A DNA stretch of 64,000 bases from Amblyornis subalaris (lineage: Eukaryota > Chordata > Aves > Passeriformes > Ptilonorhynchidae), in NCBI GenBank assembly GCA_018881555.1, contig JACAXG010000002.1, forward strand, positions 20,659,183-20,723,182, read 5' to 3'. The position numbers were made by a program, and so were the translations under genes. The notes beneath the pieces are model-generated. The model had not been told where the DNA came from. It did not search any database and saw only the letters and a list, made by a program, of their open reading frames with translations. Below are positions 49,557-61,370 of the stretch, in pieces. The first letter of the stretch is position 1. Every line of letters begins with the position of its first letter.

Positions 49557-49758
49557 CTCCAGCATTATCTGTTCTAATATAGCAAGGCTCTGTCAACAAT
49601 TACGCTGAGTTAGGGAAACCCATAATCCTATCCTTTATGTATATTTACCACTCCACACACAGACATGTTACACAAATCTCCCCAGAAATACAAACATGCA
49701 CACAGTGCAAGGAGACATTTGGCATTTGAACTCTGCAACTGAGATATTCACCCAATAG

Positions 49759-49761
<3 letters not shown>
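49557..49761. other. Short unique spacer
   Basis: Non-coding sequence between the CR1 and the CA microsatellite. It has a few CACA words and nothing else. Confidence 0.5.

Positions 49762-49802
<41 letters not shown>
49762..49802. repeat. CA microsatellite
   Basis: About 20 uninterrupted AC units, preceded by a single TA. Likely to vary in length between individuals. Confidence 0.95.
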
Positions 49803-49804
<2 letters not shown>

Positions 49805-51788
49805 AAAAAGACGGAATATTATTAAAAAAGTCCACACATTAAAGCTACAACATATGCCCTATATGAATTTAACTTTCTTGCAAAATATTTAGGTATCACA
49901 GTGAGGGCACCCCACACAACTAACACAGCTCTCCTCTGTACAGAAATCTTCACACAATCTTGCAACTCCTCTAACCTTCTCCTTTTAAATAGAGTCTGTA
50001 TTTTTATATTCATGTTCTTGTTCCTACTGAACTCTNTTACAAAAATTCTCAGTAACTTCAATAGAACTTAGATAAAACAAAACTGTATTGGTTTTTTTCA
50101 TTTGTTTTGTTTTTTTCTCATACTATCTGGAGAAGACATTTGGCNCCAATGGGCAAACAATTCTTTTTGATGAGGGATGATATTTTTGTCTTCTATTTAT
50201 TTTATACAGGGAGTAGGCATTTGGAATACAAACACAAATGCTAGCTAGAGTAACAGACAGAAAAAGACTGATTAGAAAGCTATTATTCAGATGATATCAC
50301 TAGAATCCCTCCACAAAAGAAGAAAAGCAGAACTCAATTCATATCATTCTGATTACATCAAGTTTGAGCTCCATCTAGTTTAGCCAATAGGTTTCCTGAA
50401 ATTATTTTAATAGATTGTGGAGATGTTTAATAAGAAAAAGTAGTATTTGTAAAAGTAATTTTTTAAAAATGTCCATATGAAATAAGATGGAGTTGACAGA
50501 ATAAAACTGAAAAGAACTTTCCCCCCTCTTCCCCTAAACTGAGATAGAGCATTAATCCTGAAGAATATTCTGCAAAAGATGAAAAACAGATGGCAATCAT
50601 AGAATAAAATCAAGGTTACATGATTGTTCACTTTTCTTCTCTACTGCTTGTAGCATTATCCACATCATTATAAACATAGTGGGTTTTTATAATGTTATGA
50701 TTAATGCTGAAAATCCTGATGTATCTTTATGATCTTGCTACTTTCCTTGTCAGTTATGTGTCTGAGACATGACTTGGTGNGCACATATGCCCACACACAT
50801 TCTACCACCTTTCTGAGCACATATCTGTTTTCAGAATTATTTCTTCTATGGTTTCAATCATACCACAGAAAAATTATATCGGTGAATTGTTCTGGTCAAG
50901 GTTGATTTCCTGAGGTGGCATGGTGTCAGAATGATATCAGTAGATTATATAACATTTAAAGAGAAATCAAAGGCTAGAAAAGGCATTTTATTAAAATGTC
51001 ACACTTTCCAGAAAGTGAATAGGTGCTGTTAAAAAGAAATTAATATTTTCCAACATGCTATGTATGTCTTTGCCATTCCCCTGAAGCCCACAGGCCAGCT
51101 ATAACAATCAAGCACACAGTTGAACAAACACCTACCCCGATCCCCTCTGACTGTAAATAAGAACCATCCTGTGAACAGAGGTAAGTAGAATACTCTTGTC
51201 CCCTTTTTACCAGTTGTAAATCAGGTGAGTGTGATTGAAATGCACTAAACACAAGTTTAGAAGAAATACTACAAAAATGGTTAATGGCAATCAGTCTCAG
51301 AACATGGGTAGAGCTTTCTTTTGTTGGCCATCAAGTCATTTAGAGGGCTTTAAGTTGCCCGAGCTCACTAANCACATTTATTATGTGGCACTTAAAAGCA
51401 TGATCTCAACTATATATNTCATGTTAATCACCATTTTATTTATCTATGTNTCTGTTTAAGCAACAAAGTGAAACATACTCCCTGCTGCTAAAGGTTGAAT
51501 GAAACAGTCCTGAAACGTGAGGCTCTTAAGGAAGACACTAACCTTTGTGTCCTTAGGCGCATCCAGAAAGTCCAGTACATCTATGTTTGACGAAGAACAT
51601 CCCAGAAGGATTTAACTCATCTGTTCCAGTGTTCAGTCCCAAGAAGTCTTTAGTGGTTACTGAAAAGACCAGTCACGGAATAAAGCATCTCCNGGTATGC
51701 AGAGGGAAAGATCAGACATCTCTGCTGAAATGGTGTACAACTTGCTGAGCCTGTACAAAAAGAGAAGACACTTGCTGCATATTTGAAA

Positions 51789-51845
51789 AGAAACCCAACC
51801 CAACAAGCCAAGCCAAACCAAACAACCAAAAACCCCCCAAACATT
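51789..51845. repeat. A/C-rich low-complexity tract
   Basis: A and C make up nearly all bases (AAACCCAACCCAACAAGCC and onwards, ending in a C6 run). Its composition is like other tracts at 26.9, 31.5, 36.1, 61.3 and 63.9 kb. Confidence 0.75.
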
Positions 51846-53232
51846 CATTTNCCCTGTTTAAGAATGAAAAGAAATTTTTTTGCAGTAGGGCCCCAGAAGT
51901 AGTACTTGTCAGCTCATGTTTTTGGAAGTACTGTCTCAGTATCTAGTAAACATTGGCAGCCTGGAATCTGGAGCACAGATTAGAGGGGAAGGGAATGGGG
52001 GGAGGAAAATTACAGCAAATGTGTTTCACAATACTAAGCCCCAAACAAAAGTCATTCCCAACAACAGAAAATTGCTAATTACACTTATTTTAAGTGGGCT
52101 ACAGAAAAAAGAATGTTAGATCTTTNCTGGAAAGAGGCAATATATTACTCGTACTACTGCTAATCTGCTACATTTTACCCTTGACATTGGCCAGAAATGT
52201 ATTTTACAGCCATTTTGTAAATCACTGGAAAAACTACTTTTACACTGAGAATAATGCCAGACACATCTGGAGAAAATGGTAACAGCATTTAGTGAGAATT
52301 GTTTAGCTGATCTTATGTTTTTTTCTGTTTTCTGGTTTTTTGGTTTTGTTTTTTTTTTACAATCAATGCCTCCATATTGAAGAAATGGGTCACAGACACA
52401 AATGTGAATACGGTAGTTAATTGCAAACCCCGTACTACAATTTCTAGCTTCAGGCATGAACATATCTACTTTCATTCAAAGTAAATCAAGTCCCAAGGAA
52501 TTTGGAATATAGTTAAGTCCTGAAAATCATCAATGCCAATGTGACCTGCCAAGAGACATTAACTTTGCAATTATTCTGTTGGGAAAAAATACTTGTGAAT
52601 AGAGGATCTAAATAAATCAAAAGGTTTCTACAAAAATATTGCAAAGAATGACCAGTTTGAGCACATTACAGTATGNTTCNAGTCTAACAAGACCAGATGC
52701 TTTTGCACGCTTGAAACTAAATTTTGCACCGATGAAAGAATGTAGAAACNTACAAGAATCTTGTAAAAGTCTTGGAGAATAGCAGCCATCCTTTCTTTNC
52801 AATGAAGTGTTTATTCCACCACATAATTTCCATCTACATTACATAAACCACTTACTTGGCTCAAGAGCAGTTTACTTCTGGCTGCTGTTNCCTGTGTGAT
52901 ACATGATTTGCAACGCTGAGTATTTTGTTTTTCCATCACAAACACTTATTCATTAATAATTTATCAGATAAATGGCTTCTGATTGAGCAATTTAAAAAAT
53001 GTAGGCAAATCAATGGCAAAAGACACCAAGCAGCATATTATAATGATACAATAATTCGAGCTCATACATTANACCGAATTGATAGTGTCCCAAAAGCCCT
53101 CTTTTGATAGCTCAGTTTCATAGAGTAAATGTTCAGCTGAAATAACTAATAAAACATCTCAACTACTGCTCTGAGAAATCATGCCAGTATCATGTACNGT
53201 ATCTTTCAGAACTAATAGGTTGGCTCTGGAAA

Positions 53233-53250
53233 GCAAACAAACAAACAAAC
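53233..53250. repeat. CAAA microsatellite
   Basis: About four CAAA units. Confidence 0.85.
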
Positions 53251-54552
53251 CAACGCTACAAAATATCTCGGTGAACCTACAAGCTCTCCCTGGAGGGAGA
53301 TTAATAGTCTCATGAAGAAGACAATGAACTCATCTCTCAGACGTGTGAATGGGGCTTTGAGAATCATAAGGGTCTGATTCCTTTGATGTCAGTGATACTT
53401 AGAGATATAGATTACAGCATTAGATCCAAACAGTGTTTGTTATCACTCATATCTGCGACACAGACAGTGAGGGAAGCAAATGTGACAAATCCCTTAAGAG
53501 GGAGCTCTCAAGGGCTCTTAATGTATCACGAATAAGTCCTGCTCTGAGTTACAGGATTTTCAGCTGAGTTGTTCACAAGGAAAATAAAATGTATTCTAAG
53601 GGCTCTGCTATGGCAATCGTTGCCATCTTTGAGGTTTTAGAGAAAAGAAGGCAGATTTGAAAACACTTGGAGGAAAGCTGCATATAAACATTTTCCCTCT
53701 TTGNTATAGGTGTATTAAATTAATTAAATTACTTAAAATTTTCCAGGGCAGTACTCAAGCTCCCTAAGAATAATGTTGTTAGAAGTCCTACCNTTTTATA
53801 GGCATTCTGTATTTGCACAATGGGCTAGTTTCCCATCAGGCTTGAGGAGACTAGTCAATAATGTGTTAACAGTATGTAGACTTATTTATAAAATGGGTAC
53901 TATTCAGTTTAAATGAACACATATTNTAACAAGAACAGATTGTTTTCAAACTTCGATAGAATTTATCTTCTGTTATTTGATGACAACTCATATTAATAGC
54001 AAACAATAAGTTTCAGGAATGACAGATCTACCAATAAAAGCCACAATTCAACATGGAATATATGCAAATATCAATACATGTAATTATATATAAATGATCA
54101 CAAATGTCATAAATTTATTTATTGTAAACANTTTAAATNAATACATATGAAGTGAAAAATCAAATTAAGTGAAGCAACATAATAATTTTTTTCTTATTTG
54201 ATTTCTAATTTAACTGTTTATCTTTGTGCTAATGAGAACACTAGAGATTTTTGTTTAGTNACTGTCCATTTTCAATGTTTACCAACCCTAAGACTAGAGT
54301 CTTTGTCCAATGTGTCCTTTCAGACTTCATGCCCACACCAAAAAGCAAGTCTTTCTGAAGGTTATTTTCGTTTCTTTTAAATAACGGACTTGAGTTAGTT
54401 TACAGGTCTCCTTCTCCGAATCTCTTAGATGAGGGGTTTTCTGTGTGGTTCAAGAACAGGAAAGCACTCTGCAAGAACTATTATAGAAACAGATGAAAAC
54501 AAAAGTCTCCTGATCCAGTAAAGACAGAATTTAAAAAGAAATTTTCAATTTC

Positions 54553-54571
54553 TTTTTTTTTTTTTTTTTTT
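54553..54571. repeat. Poly-T run (T19)
   Basis: Longest homopolymer in the window. On the minus strand it would be an A19 tail, but I recognise no retrotransposed body in the sequence on its right. Confidence 0.9.
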
Positions 54572-56018
54572 AGTTCAGAAAATGGCAAACATCTAAGCAC
54601 TAGGACATTTTAAGAAGGGACCTTCTCTTTATTCACATATGAAAGTNACTCTTCCTCAAATAATACACAAAGTCTGGTCATGTGCACACACACGTCCATT
54701 TCAACAAAAAATAAAATGAGTTAGATTAAATCATGAGAGTTGAATCATGCTTAACACTTCTACAGAGTGACAAAGAAGGCATTAGCTCTCAAAGTGTCAA
54801 GGCTACTGTGGAAGATTCAAGTCACAGTCGGAGTTGGTCCCAACAAAAATAATGAATTTGCCACAATGCCATGAAAACAGATACATAGAGCCATAACTGT
54901 GTGACCAGGGACAAGGGACAAAAAAATCAATTGTCACTCATACCGATTTTAATATTCAGACTTCTCCTGACTTACCTCTGCTCCATAAAAATNCTTTTCA
55001 GAAAACCCCCAAATTTCTGAGCCAATGGCATCTGTCCAACCCTGACAATCAGACTGCCTCAACTTCTTAAGAAGCCAGAGCTTCCAGTGTTGGTGTCCCT
55101 GGGATAAACCTTTCTGACAAACGGCCTTGGGGCAGTAGCATTGGGAAGCCCTCCAGCACAGTCCTTCAGAGCTGACTGCACAAAATCCAGGAGCTCTTGA
55201 TGAAACCTGGGAGGAATTTCTATAGATTGCTTCTTCCACCTGCTGCATACATATGAAGCATAATTACCCTTAGGGAAACAACCCTCCCTTGCAAATTTTG
55301 ACATGCCCCATATTAACTTTTCAGCTGCTATTCAAAATGTTTTTGAGACGTGTGAAGCCATGGCAGGTCATAATGGCCACCACACCACTGTGTTCGCCAT
55401 CTGCTTTTCAGTTCCAAATTAAGTTTTGGATGCATGATGGAATGAATTTCTAGCAGATCAATGATTTGCCACCAAAAAGCTGAATACTAGCAACTTGCAT
55501 TTTTGAAAAGATATATTTTTCCTTTTGAACTCAAATTTCAGTGTGATATAGCATGGCTGAGAGTATTTGCACCAAGGTGTAATAGAGGTTGTTAAACACA
55601 CTGTGCTGATGTGTTCACATTTCNAAATAAGCACAAACCTCCTCTTTTTTCTGTTTAACTGCCAGGCAAAAAGGGAGATCAGCATTCCACACTGAGTAAT
55701 GTGCTACTNTGGTGCAAACCTAGTGCAGTGTGTCTACACAAATAAATTTATAACAAGTAAAAAAATATTATCAAACTAAAATTACATTAAAAAAAGTGTG
55801 AAAGGTGAAGTAAATCTCTTGAGGCAGTAGACTTAAATAATAAGGCTCTGTTGCAATAAATATTTAATAAGAAAAACAAGAATAAAATAATCATGAACAA
55901 ATATTCTCAAAGTACCCTAGAACAGGAATATGTACAGCAAACAAAATCTCATTTATACCTGAGTACTGTTCAAAGTACCACGAAATAGCATGTACATACC
56001 TATAATCCACCAAATTTC
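54572..56018. other. Non-coding DNA, one coding-looking frame
   Basis: An ATG-initiated minus frame of 81 codons (55304 down to 55059) lies in a G+C-richer patch. It is discussed as an observation; I do not recognise the product and do not call a gene. The rest is AT-rich with no recognised repeat. Confidence 0.45.
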
Positions 56019-56043
56019 ATATGTACAATAAATATGTACAATA
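56019..56043. repeat. 13-bp-period direct repeat
   Basis: ATATGTACAATA occurs at 56019-56030 and 56032-56043, one base apart. Confidence 0.85.
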
Positions 56044-56216
56044 TACACTTTGTGTGGGTTCTTGTGCACCAGCTCTGCAACTCTTATTCAGTACAAATTG
56101 CTACCTGTGACAAGCATAGCTGCTTTAGTGATGTAAATTCAGCACATTAGCACAACTGTACAGCCAGTTACAGCAGCTGAAACTCTGTCACATGATCTAC
56201 AGAAATGGGTCAGCCT

Positions 56217-56392
56217 TATGAGGAAATCACTAGCTCTTGGAGAAAATAAATAATGAACTTCCTCCTGGGGAGAGATCCCATTGCAGACACGGGGCCAACG
56301 TGAATATGAGGAAATCACTAGCTCTTGGAGAAAATAAATAATGAACTTCCTCCTGGGGAGAGATCCCATTGCAGACACGGGGCCAACGTGAA
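56217..56392. repeat. Perfect 88-bp tandem duplication
   Basis: The 88-bp unit at 56217-56304, beginning TATGAGGAAATCACTAGC and ending GGGGCCAACGTGAA, is repeated head to tail at 56305-56392 with no mismatch. One extra base (T) after the second copy also matches, so microhomology at the breakpoints is no more than 1 bp. A 180-codon minus frame (56681 down to 56139) crosses both copies, but because 88 is not a multiple of three the two copies are read in different frames and give unrelated peptides. Either a very recent duplication or an assembly error. Confidence 0.95.
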
Positions 56393-57219
56393 TTTTCCTA
56401 GCAGGAAACCTGTTTTCTATAAGAGTCAGAAAAAGGAAGAGCCAGTGGCCCNNCATCCCTGCCTGGGTGCAGGGAGGTGCCTTTCTATCACACTTACAGG
56501 AGACACAGTGCAAAAGGGTACAAGGAGTGGATGGANCTATGACAGCACTCTTGTCACAGCCCTGGCAGCAGGGGTATGCCACGCTCGCTGGGAAGGGAAG
56601 GCTACAATGCTTAGTGACCCTTGGCAGCTTTGTGTGACAGTGAGAAAATGAGGAGGGCCAGTGAGACTCACACATGCTCATCAGCCCATTACAAACTGAA
56701 ATCCTGTCCTAAGATTTCATGAATATGGTTAAGATACCCATATCTAAAAAAGAAGACCTTTTTTTATGAAGATATTACTCATCATATATGTATTTTTATG
56801 TTCAAATATATTTAAATACATGTATTCATAACACCATTACTTTGGGGCAAAAAGAAGAGGGCAAACCCAGTGTATATTATGGATTTTTTTTCCCTTCGAA
56901 ACCTGTGAATGTATTAATATCAGCTGCTCCATCTCCTCACAGCTACTTACTGCATCTTGCCATGTAGTNCCTGATACAATCTGTAAGTGAAGAGGTGAAA
57001 AACCACCACAAGAGATTCTTCTCTCCTGTGTCATGGGTTCTCTGTATTTTCTAATCCATGAGTTCACAGGCAAGCTTTTCCTTGTTTTAGTGTTAGGCAG
57101 TGTGAGGATAGCTATATTTTTGGTCCTGCTTCCTGCCCTCTCAACTGTAGCTCCCAAATATTCCAGTTATCCAGATTTTTAAGCAGAGACAAGAAAATCC
57201 ACAGGAAGACCCATTAATG
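56393..57219. other. Non-coding DNA
   Basis: 56393-56640 is G+C-richer, with the window's only adjacent pair of Ns (56452-56453). An inverted pair ATGTATTT...AAATACAT lies at about 56777-56820. A 106-codon minus frame at 56837-57157 has no recognisable domain. Confidence 0.5.
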
Positions 57220-57480
57220 CAGCCTATGAGATACAAGAAGGTGAGGGAACTGGGTTTGTTCAGCTTAAGAATGGAAGGCTAATGGGAGAGCCTGCTGTGG
57301 TCTGCAGCCACCTATGAGTAGGGTGTGGAAAAGATGGAACCAGACTCTCCTCAAAGGCCCGCAGTGGGAGGGTGAGAAGCACTGGGATGAGGCTGAGGTA
57401 CCTGTCGTGTGACTTGTCTGTTTTCAGCGAGAGGTTGGACACGAGGTACCCTGAGACCCCTTGCCCCCAGGTGACTCTGC
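57220..57480 (+). mobile_element. CR1 LINE internal fragment, old subfamily
   Basis: Sense-orientation CR1 without its 3' terminus. GCCTATGAG, then GAGGGAACTGGGTTTGTTCA, AAGATGGAACCAGACTCTCC and CTCAAAGGCCCGCAGTGGGA follow the order of the ORF2 3' region in an older avian CR1 subfamily. Similarity becomes weak after about 57400, so the right boundary is approximate. Frames through it are broken. It is truncated at both ends and non-functional. Confidence 0.7.
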
Positions 57481-60400
57481 TGAGCAGAAGTCTTGCCTCC
57501 CCTGACAGATCAAATGCTGCTTGCAGAACTGCTTCTCACAAAGTGCTGGGCATTGCTCAGAGGAAAGAGTTTGTTATCTTTCTGAGTGAAATCTGCACAG
57601 CAGTACTCTGAATCCCAAATCGGATTTTATGCATGAGACCCAAAGTCTCAGCCTCGTCAGCTTTCCAGAGGAAGTACAGTCCCACGCAAATGTATCTCCA
57701 CAGACCTGAGCTGACTTACAAAGATGCACAGATTGTAGAGAGCAGTAAATATAATCTGAATGCAAATATTACTGTGGTTTATCTTTTCACTATAGTTGCC
57801 CATTAAAGTAAGTTCTTTTCTCATTTGGGAATGAAGTTCTGGTCAATTGTAAAATCAGTTAAACATCTCTCCTTAACCACCTTCATTCCCTAAACTGATG
57901 AGCATACAAATGAGATGAATTATTACTTTTCAGTTCTAATTTCTCTGAGTGGGCAGCTTATTTATTTCCTCTGTGTTTACAGTAGCTGCACATCTTCTCA
58001 ATGTGAAGGGTTTTAATATATTTCCAGGCAGGCAGTGAAAACAACGTAATGCTGCTCTGAACCTTCTGGTATCTGATTCATCTCCCATCCCTCAAAGGCA
58101 GCATCCTTTGATCTCAGTAGCTTGCCTTTGGACCCCTTCTCTCTCCTGGCTGCAGCAGCAGCCACATGTGACACCTGCAGCTGGTGGGGAGACAGGAGTT
58201 TTCCACAGGCACGCAGAGGGATGCAGCTGCCAGGTGCATGAAGCAGCACTCTGGGTATGGATGCGCTGTATATCTGTCTGTACAGGCTACAAAAGCAGCC
58301 TATCGCTACCCAGTCAGTTGTTTAAGCAGTGTGAATGGCCATTTTTTCAGAAATTGGTTCTGTACTTTGAGTGAAGACACTGTCAGCCATGAAGAATCCA
58401 GAAACTTGCCTGTGCTAACAAAATTATCTCACTGTTTCCTGGTTTCCATCATAAACACACACAGAGTTGTTCTGCACCACGTAACAGCCACATTTGAGAT
58501 AGAACAGCAGTCTTTANCTCCAATTTGCTTTTATGTCAGTCCCCACCCTGACCAAATGCTGCCAACCATTATCATGTAAACAGCAGATTTGAAAACCATT
58601 TTTCCTTTAGCGACCAGAAGTATTCAGTCAAGTTTGAGACAACATGGCTGAAATTTCACAGTGTTCTTCTGTCACGTCAGATTAATTAACTCAGCCCTCA
58701 TTGATTAAAATTAGAAGTTTCTTTTATTCAACCACCTAAAATACCAAATTCCACCGATTTCCTGCAGAGATACACAGGCACAACAATTCNCATTGCAATC
58801 TTTCATTATTCTTTACAGAGATACTCTGCCATATTCCATATTCCCACTAGAATTTTACTGATGTGGCTGTACTGACATTGGTAAAATTATTCTTGATTTA
58901 CTTTGGCACAAAAGAGATCAGTATCATGTCTATTGGGATAAGACAGTTCCTCCCCATGGTCATATTTACTTTACTTAAGACTACAAAAAAAAAAATTATT
59001 GCTCAGACAGCTTCAATATACCATCCTTCCTCATAGAAAAAGAAACTAAACAAAAACATAATTACAGCCTGCTCTAAGGTGAACTGCTGCTTTTTGTGAT
59101 TACTGGAAGAATGAGAGCAGTATCAATGCAGCTAAATAACTCTGGTGTTCAGTTTTACATGTACACACAATGTTCTTTACCCAATGCTGCCTAAGAAATA
59201 GACAGACCTGCAAAACTAAAACCTTTCCTCAGAAAAAGGGNGACAGCTTTCTTTAAAAATTGAGAAAACTGAAATGAAAACAGTTTAAGCTCATGTTATT
59301 TCTATGCACATATGTTTGCCAGCTTTAGTAAAAGCCAGCAGATCCTCTAGAACAGACAACCAAGAATTGCTGTCTTTGGCTTGTGGGGTTTCATCAGCTA
59401 AACAGATAGGAAGGCTGAGGAAAACCACTGAAAAAAAGGCATTTGATAAATGAAGGTTGTCAAGGATAGGCAAGCAAGTGACAGAAGCTCCTTCATTGAG
59501 TAAGGAAGATGAATGCTTCAAGAGACTTTCTTTTCACTTTGGTGAATATCTTCCTTTATTTCTGTTTAGCATATCAAGATCAGTACTATCTGAAAAATTT
59601 ATTGGCTTTTTAGGAGCCAATTAGCATTAGTGAATAACCACATTACTTCTCATGCATGTCAGTTTAGGAAATTAAGTGTACATCCTAAGGGTGCTCAGGC
59701 ACCAGAGTGGTAAGAACAACACAAGACCTTGAAATGAGTAGAAACTGTAAACATATTGAAATAATACCACTTGTGATAATGTTTCAACAGGCTGTACAGA
59801 AGAGTGACAGAGCTACTGTGGATGCATAAAAAGTTTGTTTAGCCACAAGCCTTGGCCAATCAATCTGCTCTTTCAGCACTATTTTGCAGCCATAACATCT
59901 CCNAATAAATCTGTGAACTAGGAGTTACAAGATGCAGCCAAGAAGCCTTAAAGGCAATCCTCCTAGGCCTTTCTAAATAAGGGCTTCCACTAATATTAAT
60001 ATGAATACTTTGCATAGGGAGCTTGCAAAAGTGGTTCAAAAAGTTAAGCAGAGGCTCTGTTAGCTCCTCATCCTGACATAACCAACTGGACATGAACAGC
60101 ACTGATTTAGCTCCACGTGTGTAATACTCAACCCAAGAGTTTAAAGACATGCAGAATAAAAATTTTCTTAGTTCTCACAGTGCTGTAGCACAAAAAACAT
60201 TTGCAGCTGAAAAACCTCCTTTGAATTAAAATATAAAAGAATTTCCCCACTCCTCTGATAAAAGGGGCATTATTTTCTATTCTTTTATGGTGATCTTCCC
60301 TATGCAATCAGGGCATGCATTCCAGGTTTTACTTTTNTTAGAACTTGAGGTCTATTTTAATTTATTCTTCAATGAAAACTGAGGGTCTTATGTGCTCACT

Positions 60401-61327
60401 TGACTCTAGACTTTACAAAACCCCCACAAAATGTCATTGTGCTTAAAGAACGCTGGCAACACTGAAAAAACCACAAAACAAAATTCTCATCAGAAAAACA
60501 TCATCTTTTTAAAGGAGATGTTTATGGAGAGGGAGCTCTCTTGTGGTCTTACAATTCCCCCTTAATTTTGCATTACAGCTATAGTTTAGTGGCAGATTGG
60601 GTTGATCTGGCACAACGTGTGACCCAAAGAGATCGTCAGTGGCCTTTCTCCAAAACCTAAGGCTGTCTCAGCAGAGACTGAAATGGATGCCAGAAGCAGT
60701 TGGGTGCCAGAAAATGGAAATAGTTGTGTGGGTCTACCAAAATGCTGACATCAGCTCCAGTTCTTGTGCCTCCTTGCACCCAGCCTAAAGTGACACTACT
60801 GACATTCATAAACCCTCCACTTCTATCTCTGGTTTTCTTAAGGCATCAAGATCAAGGCAATGAAAAAGGCACCAGGCAGAGTTGAATTAAACATTGGCAT
60901 ATTTTCATCCATGTCTTCTACACCCTGCCCTAAACAGGTATGATCTCAGTACAGGTAGGGACTGATGCATATCTGAGAAAGGGGTTTAATNTACCAAGCT
61001 TGTTCCATTTAGAAGCAGTTGTACTTTCAGGAAAACAAAGAAAGAATAATTCTTAAATCGATATCTGAGAAGATCTGTGTCCAGTAAGTGCTTACTCCTT
61101 TTTTCATACTCTTCTCCAGAGACCTGTGAGACAGATGGTTCAAAGGACCTAACCCTCATTTCTCCAGAACAGAAGGCTGTGCCCTTGCGCTTACTGCTGT
61201 CACAGCATGCATATAACCTCCACTCCTCTTTTTCTGAAGCTCAGCTTGCCCACCAGTTATAAATCCTGGGGTGACTCACATGTACAATGATGATTTGACT
61301 TCGAATAAGCTTAAAATTAGACAGAGC
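57481..61327. other. Non-coding DNA
   Basis: AT-rich unique sequence. 58080-58300 is G+C-richer. A 96-codon ATG frame on the minus strand (60150 down to 59860) has a faint LINE-like end (LQNSAER) that I judge too weak to call. No gene seen. Confidence 0.5.
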
Positions 61328-61370
61328 CAAAAAAAAAACCCAAAAAAAGCAAGCACCCCTGCCCCCCCCA
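61328..61370. repeat. A/C-rich low-complexity tract
   Basis: A9, CCC, A7, then mixed A and C ending in a C8 run. Confidence 0.8.

Larger units (their letters stand above)
49803..54552. other. AT-rich non-coding DNA, many Ns
   Basis: No gene or clear transposon. Low-complexity T/G tracts at 50088-50118 and 52317-52359, an A/C tract at 51789-51845, and a CAAA run at 53233-53250. Isolated Ns are frequent here, especially from 51372 to 54260. Confidence 0.5.

Noticed and set aside
50290..50320. YSDD-like peptide (ATTCAGATGATATCAC) as a reverse-transcriptase box
   Set aside because: No matching sequence before or after the four residues; chance.
50340..50400. Ancient CR1 tail (GAGCTCCATCTAGTTTAGCC)
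   Set aside because: A single short block without the neighbouring blocks expected for a CR1 end.
54553..54571. Poly-T as the tail of a processed pseudogene
   Set aside because: No recognisable gene-derived body next to it on either side.
56139..56681. 180-codon minus frame, the longest in the window, as a gene
   Set aside because: It crosses both copies of a perfect 88-bp duplication in different reading frames, contains three Ns and shows no domain; chance in a G+C-richer patch.
59860..60150. Third LINE reverse-transcriptase relic on the minus strand
   Set aside because: Only a faint resemblance at the end (LQNSAER versus the VQNAAAR segment of LINE ORF2); upstream blocks could not be aligned convincingly.
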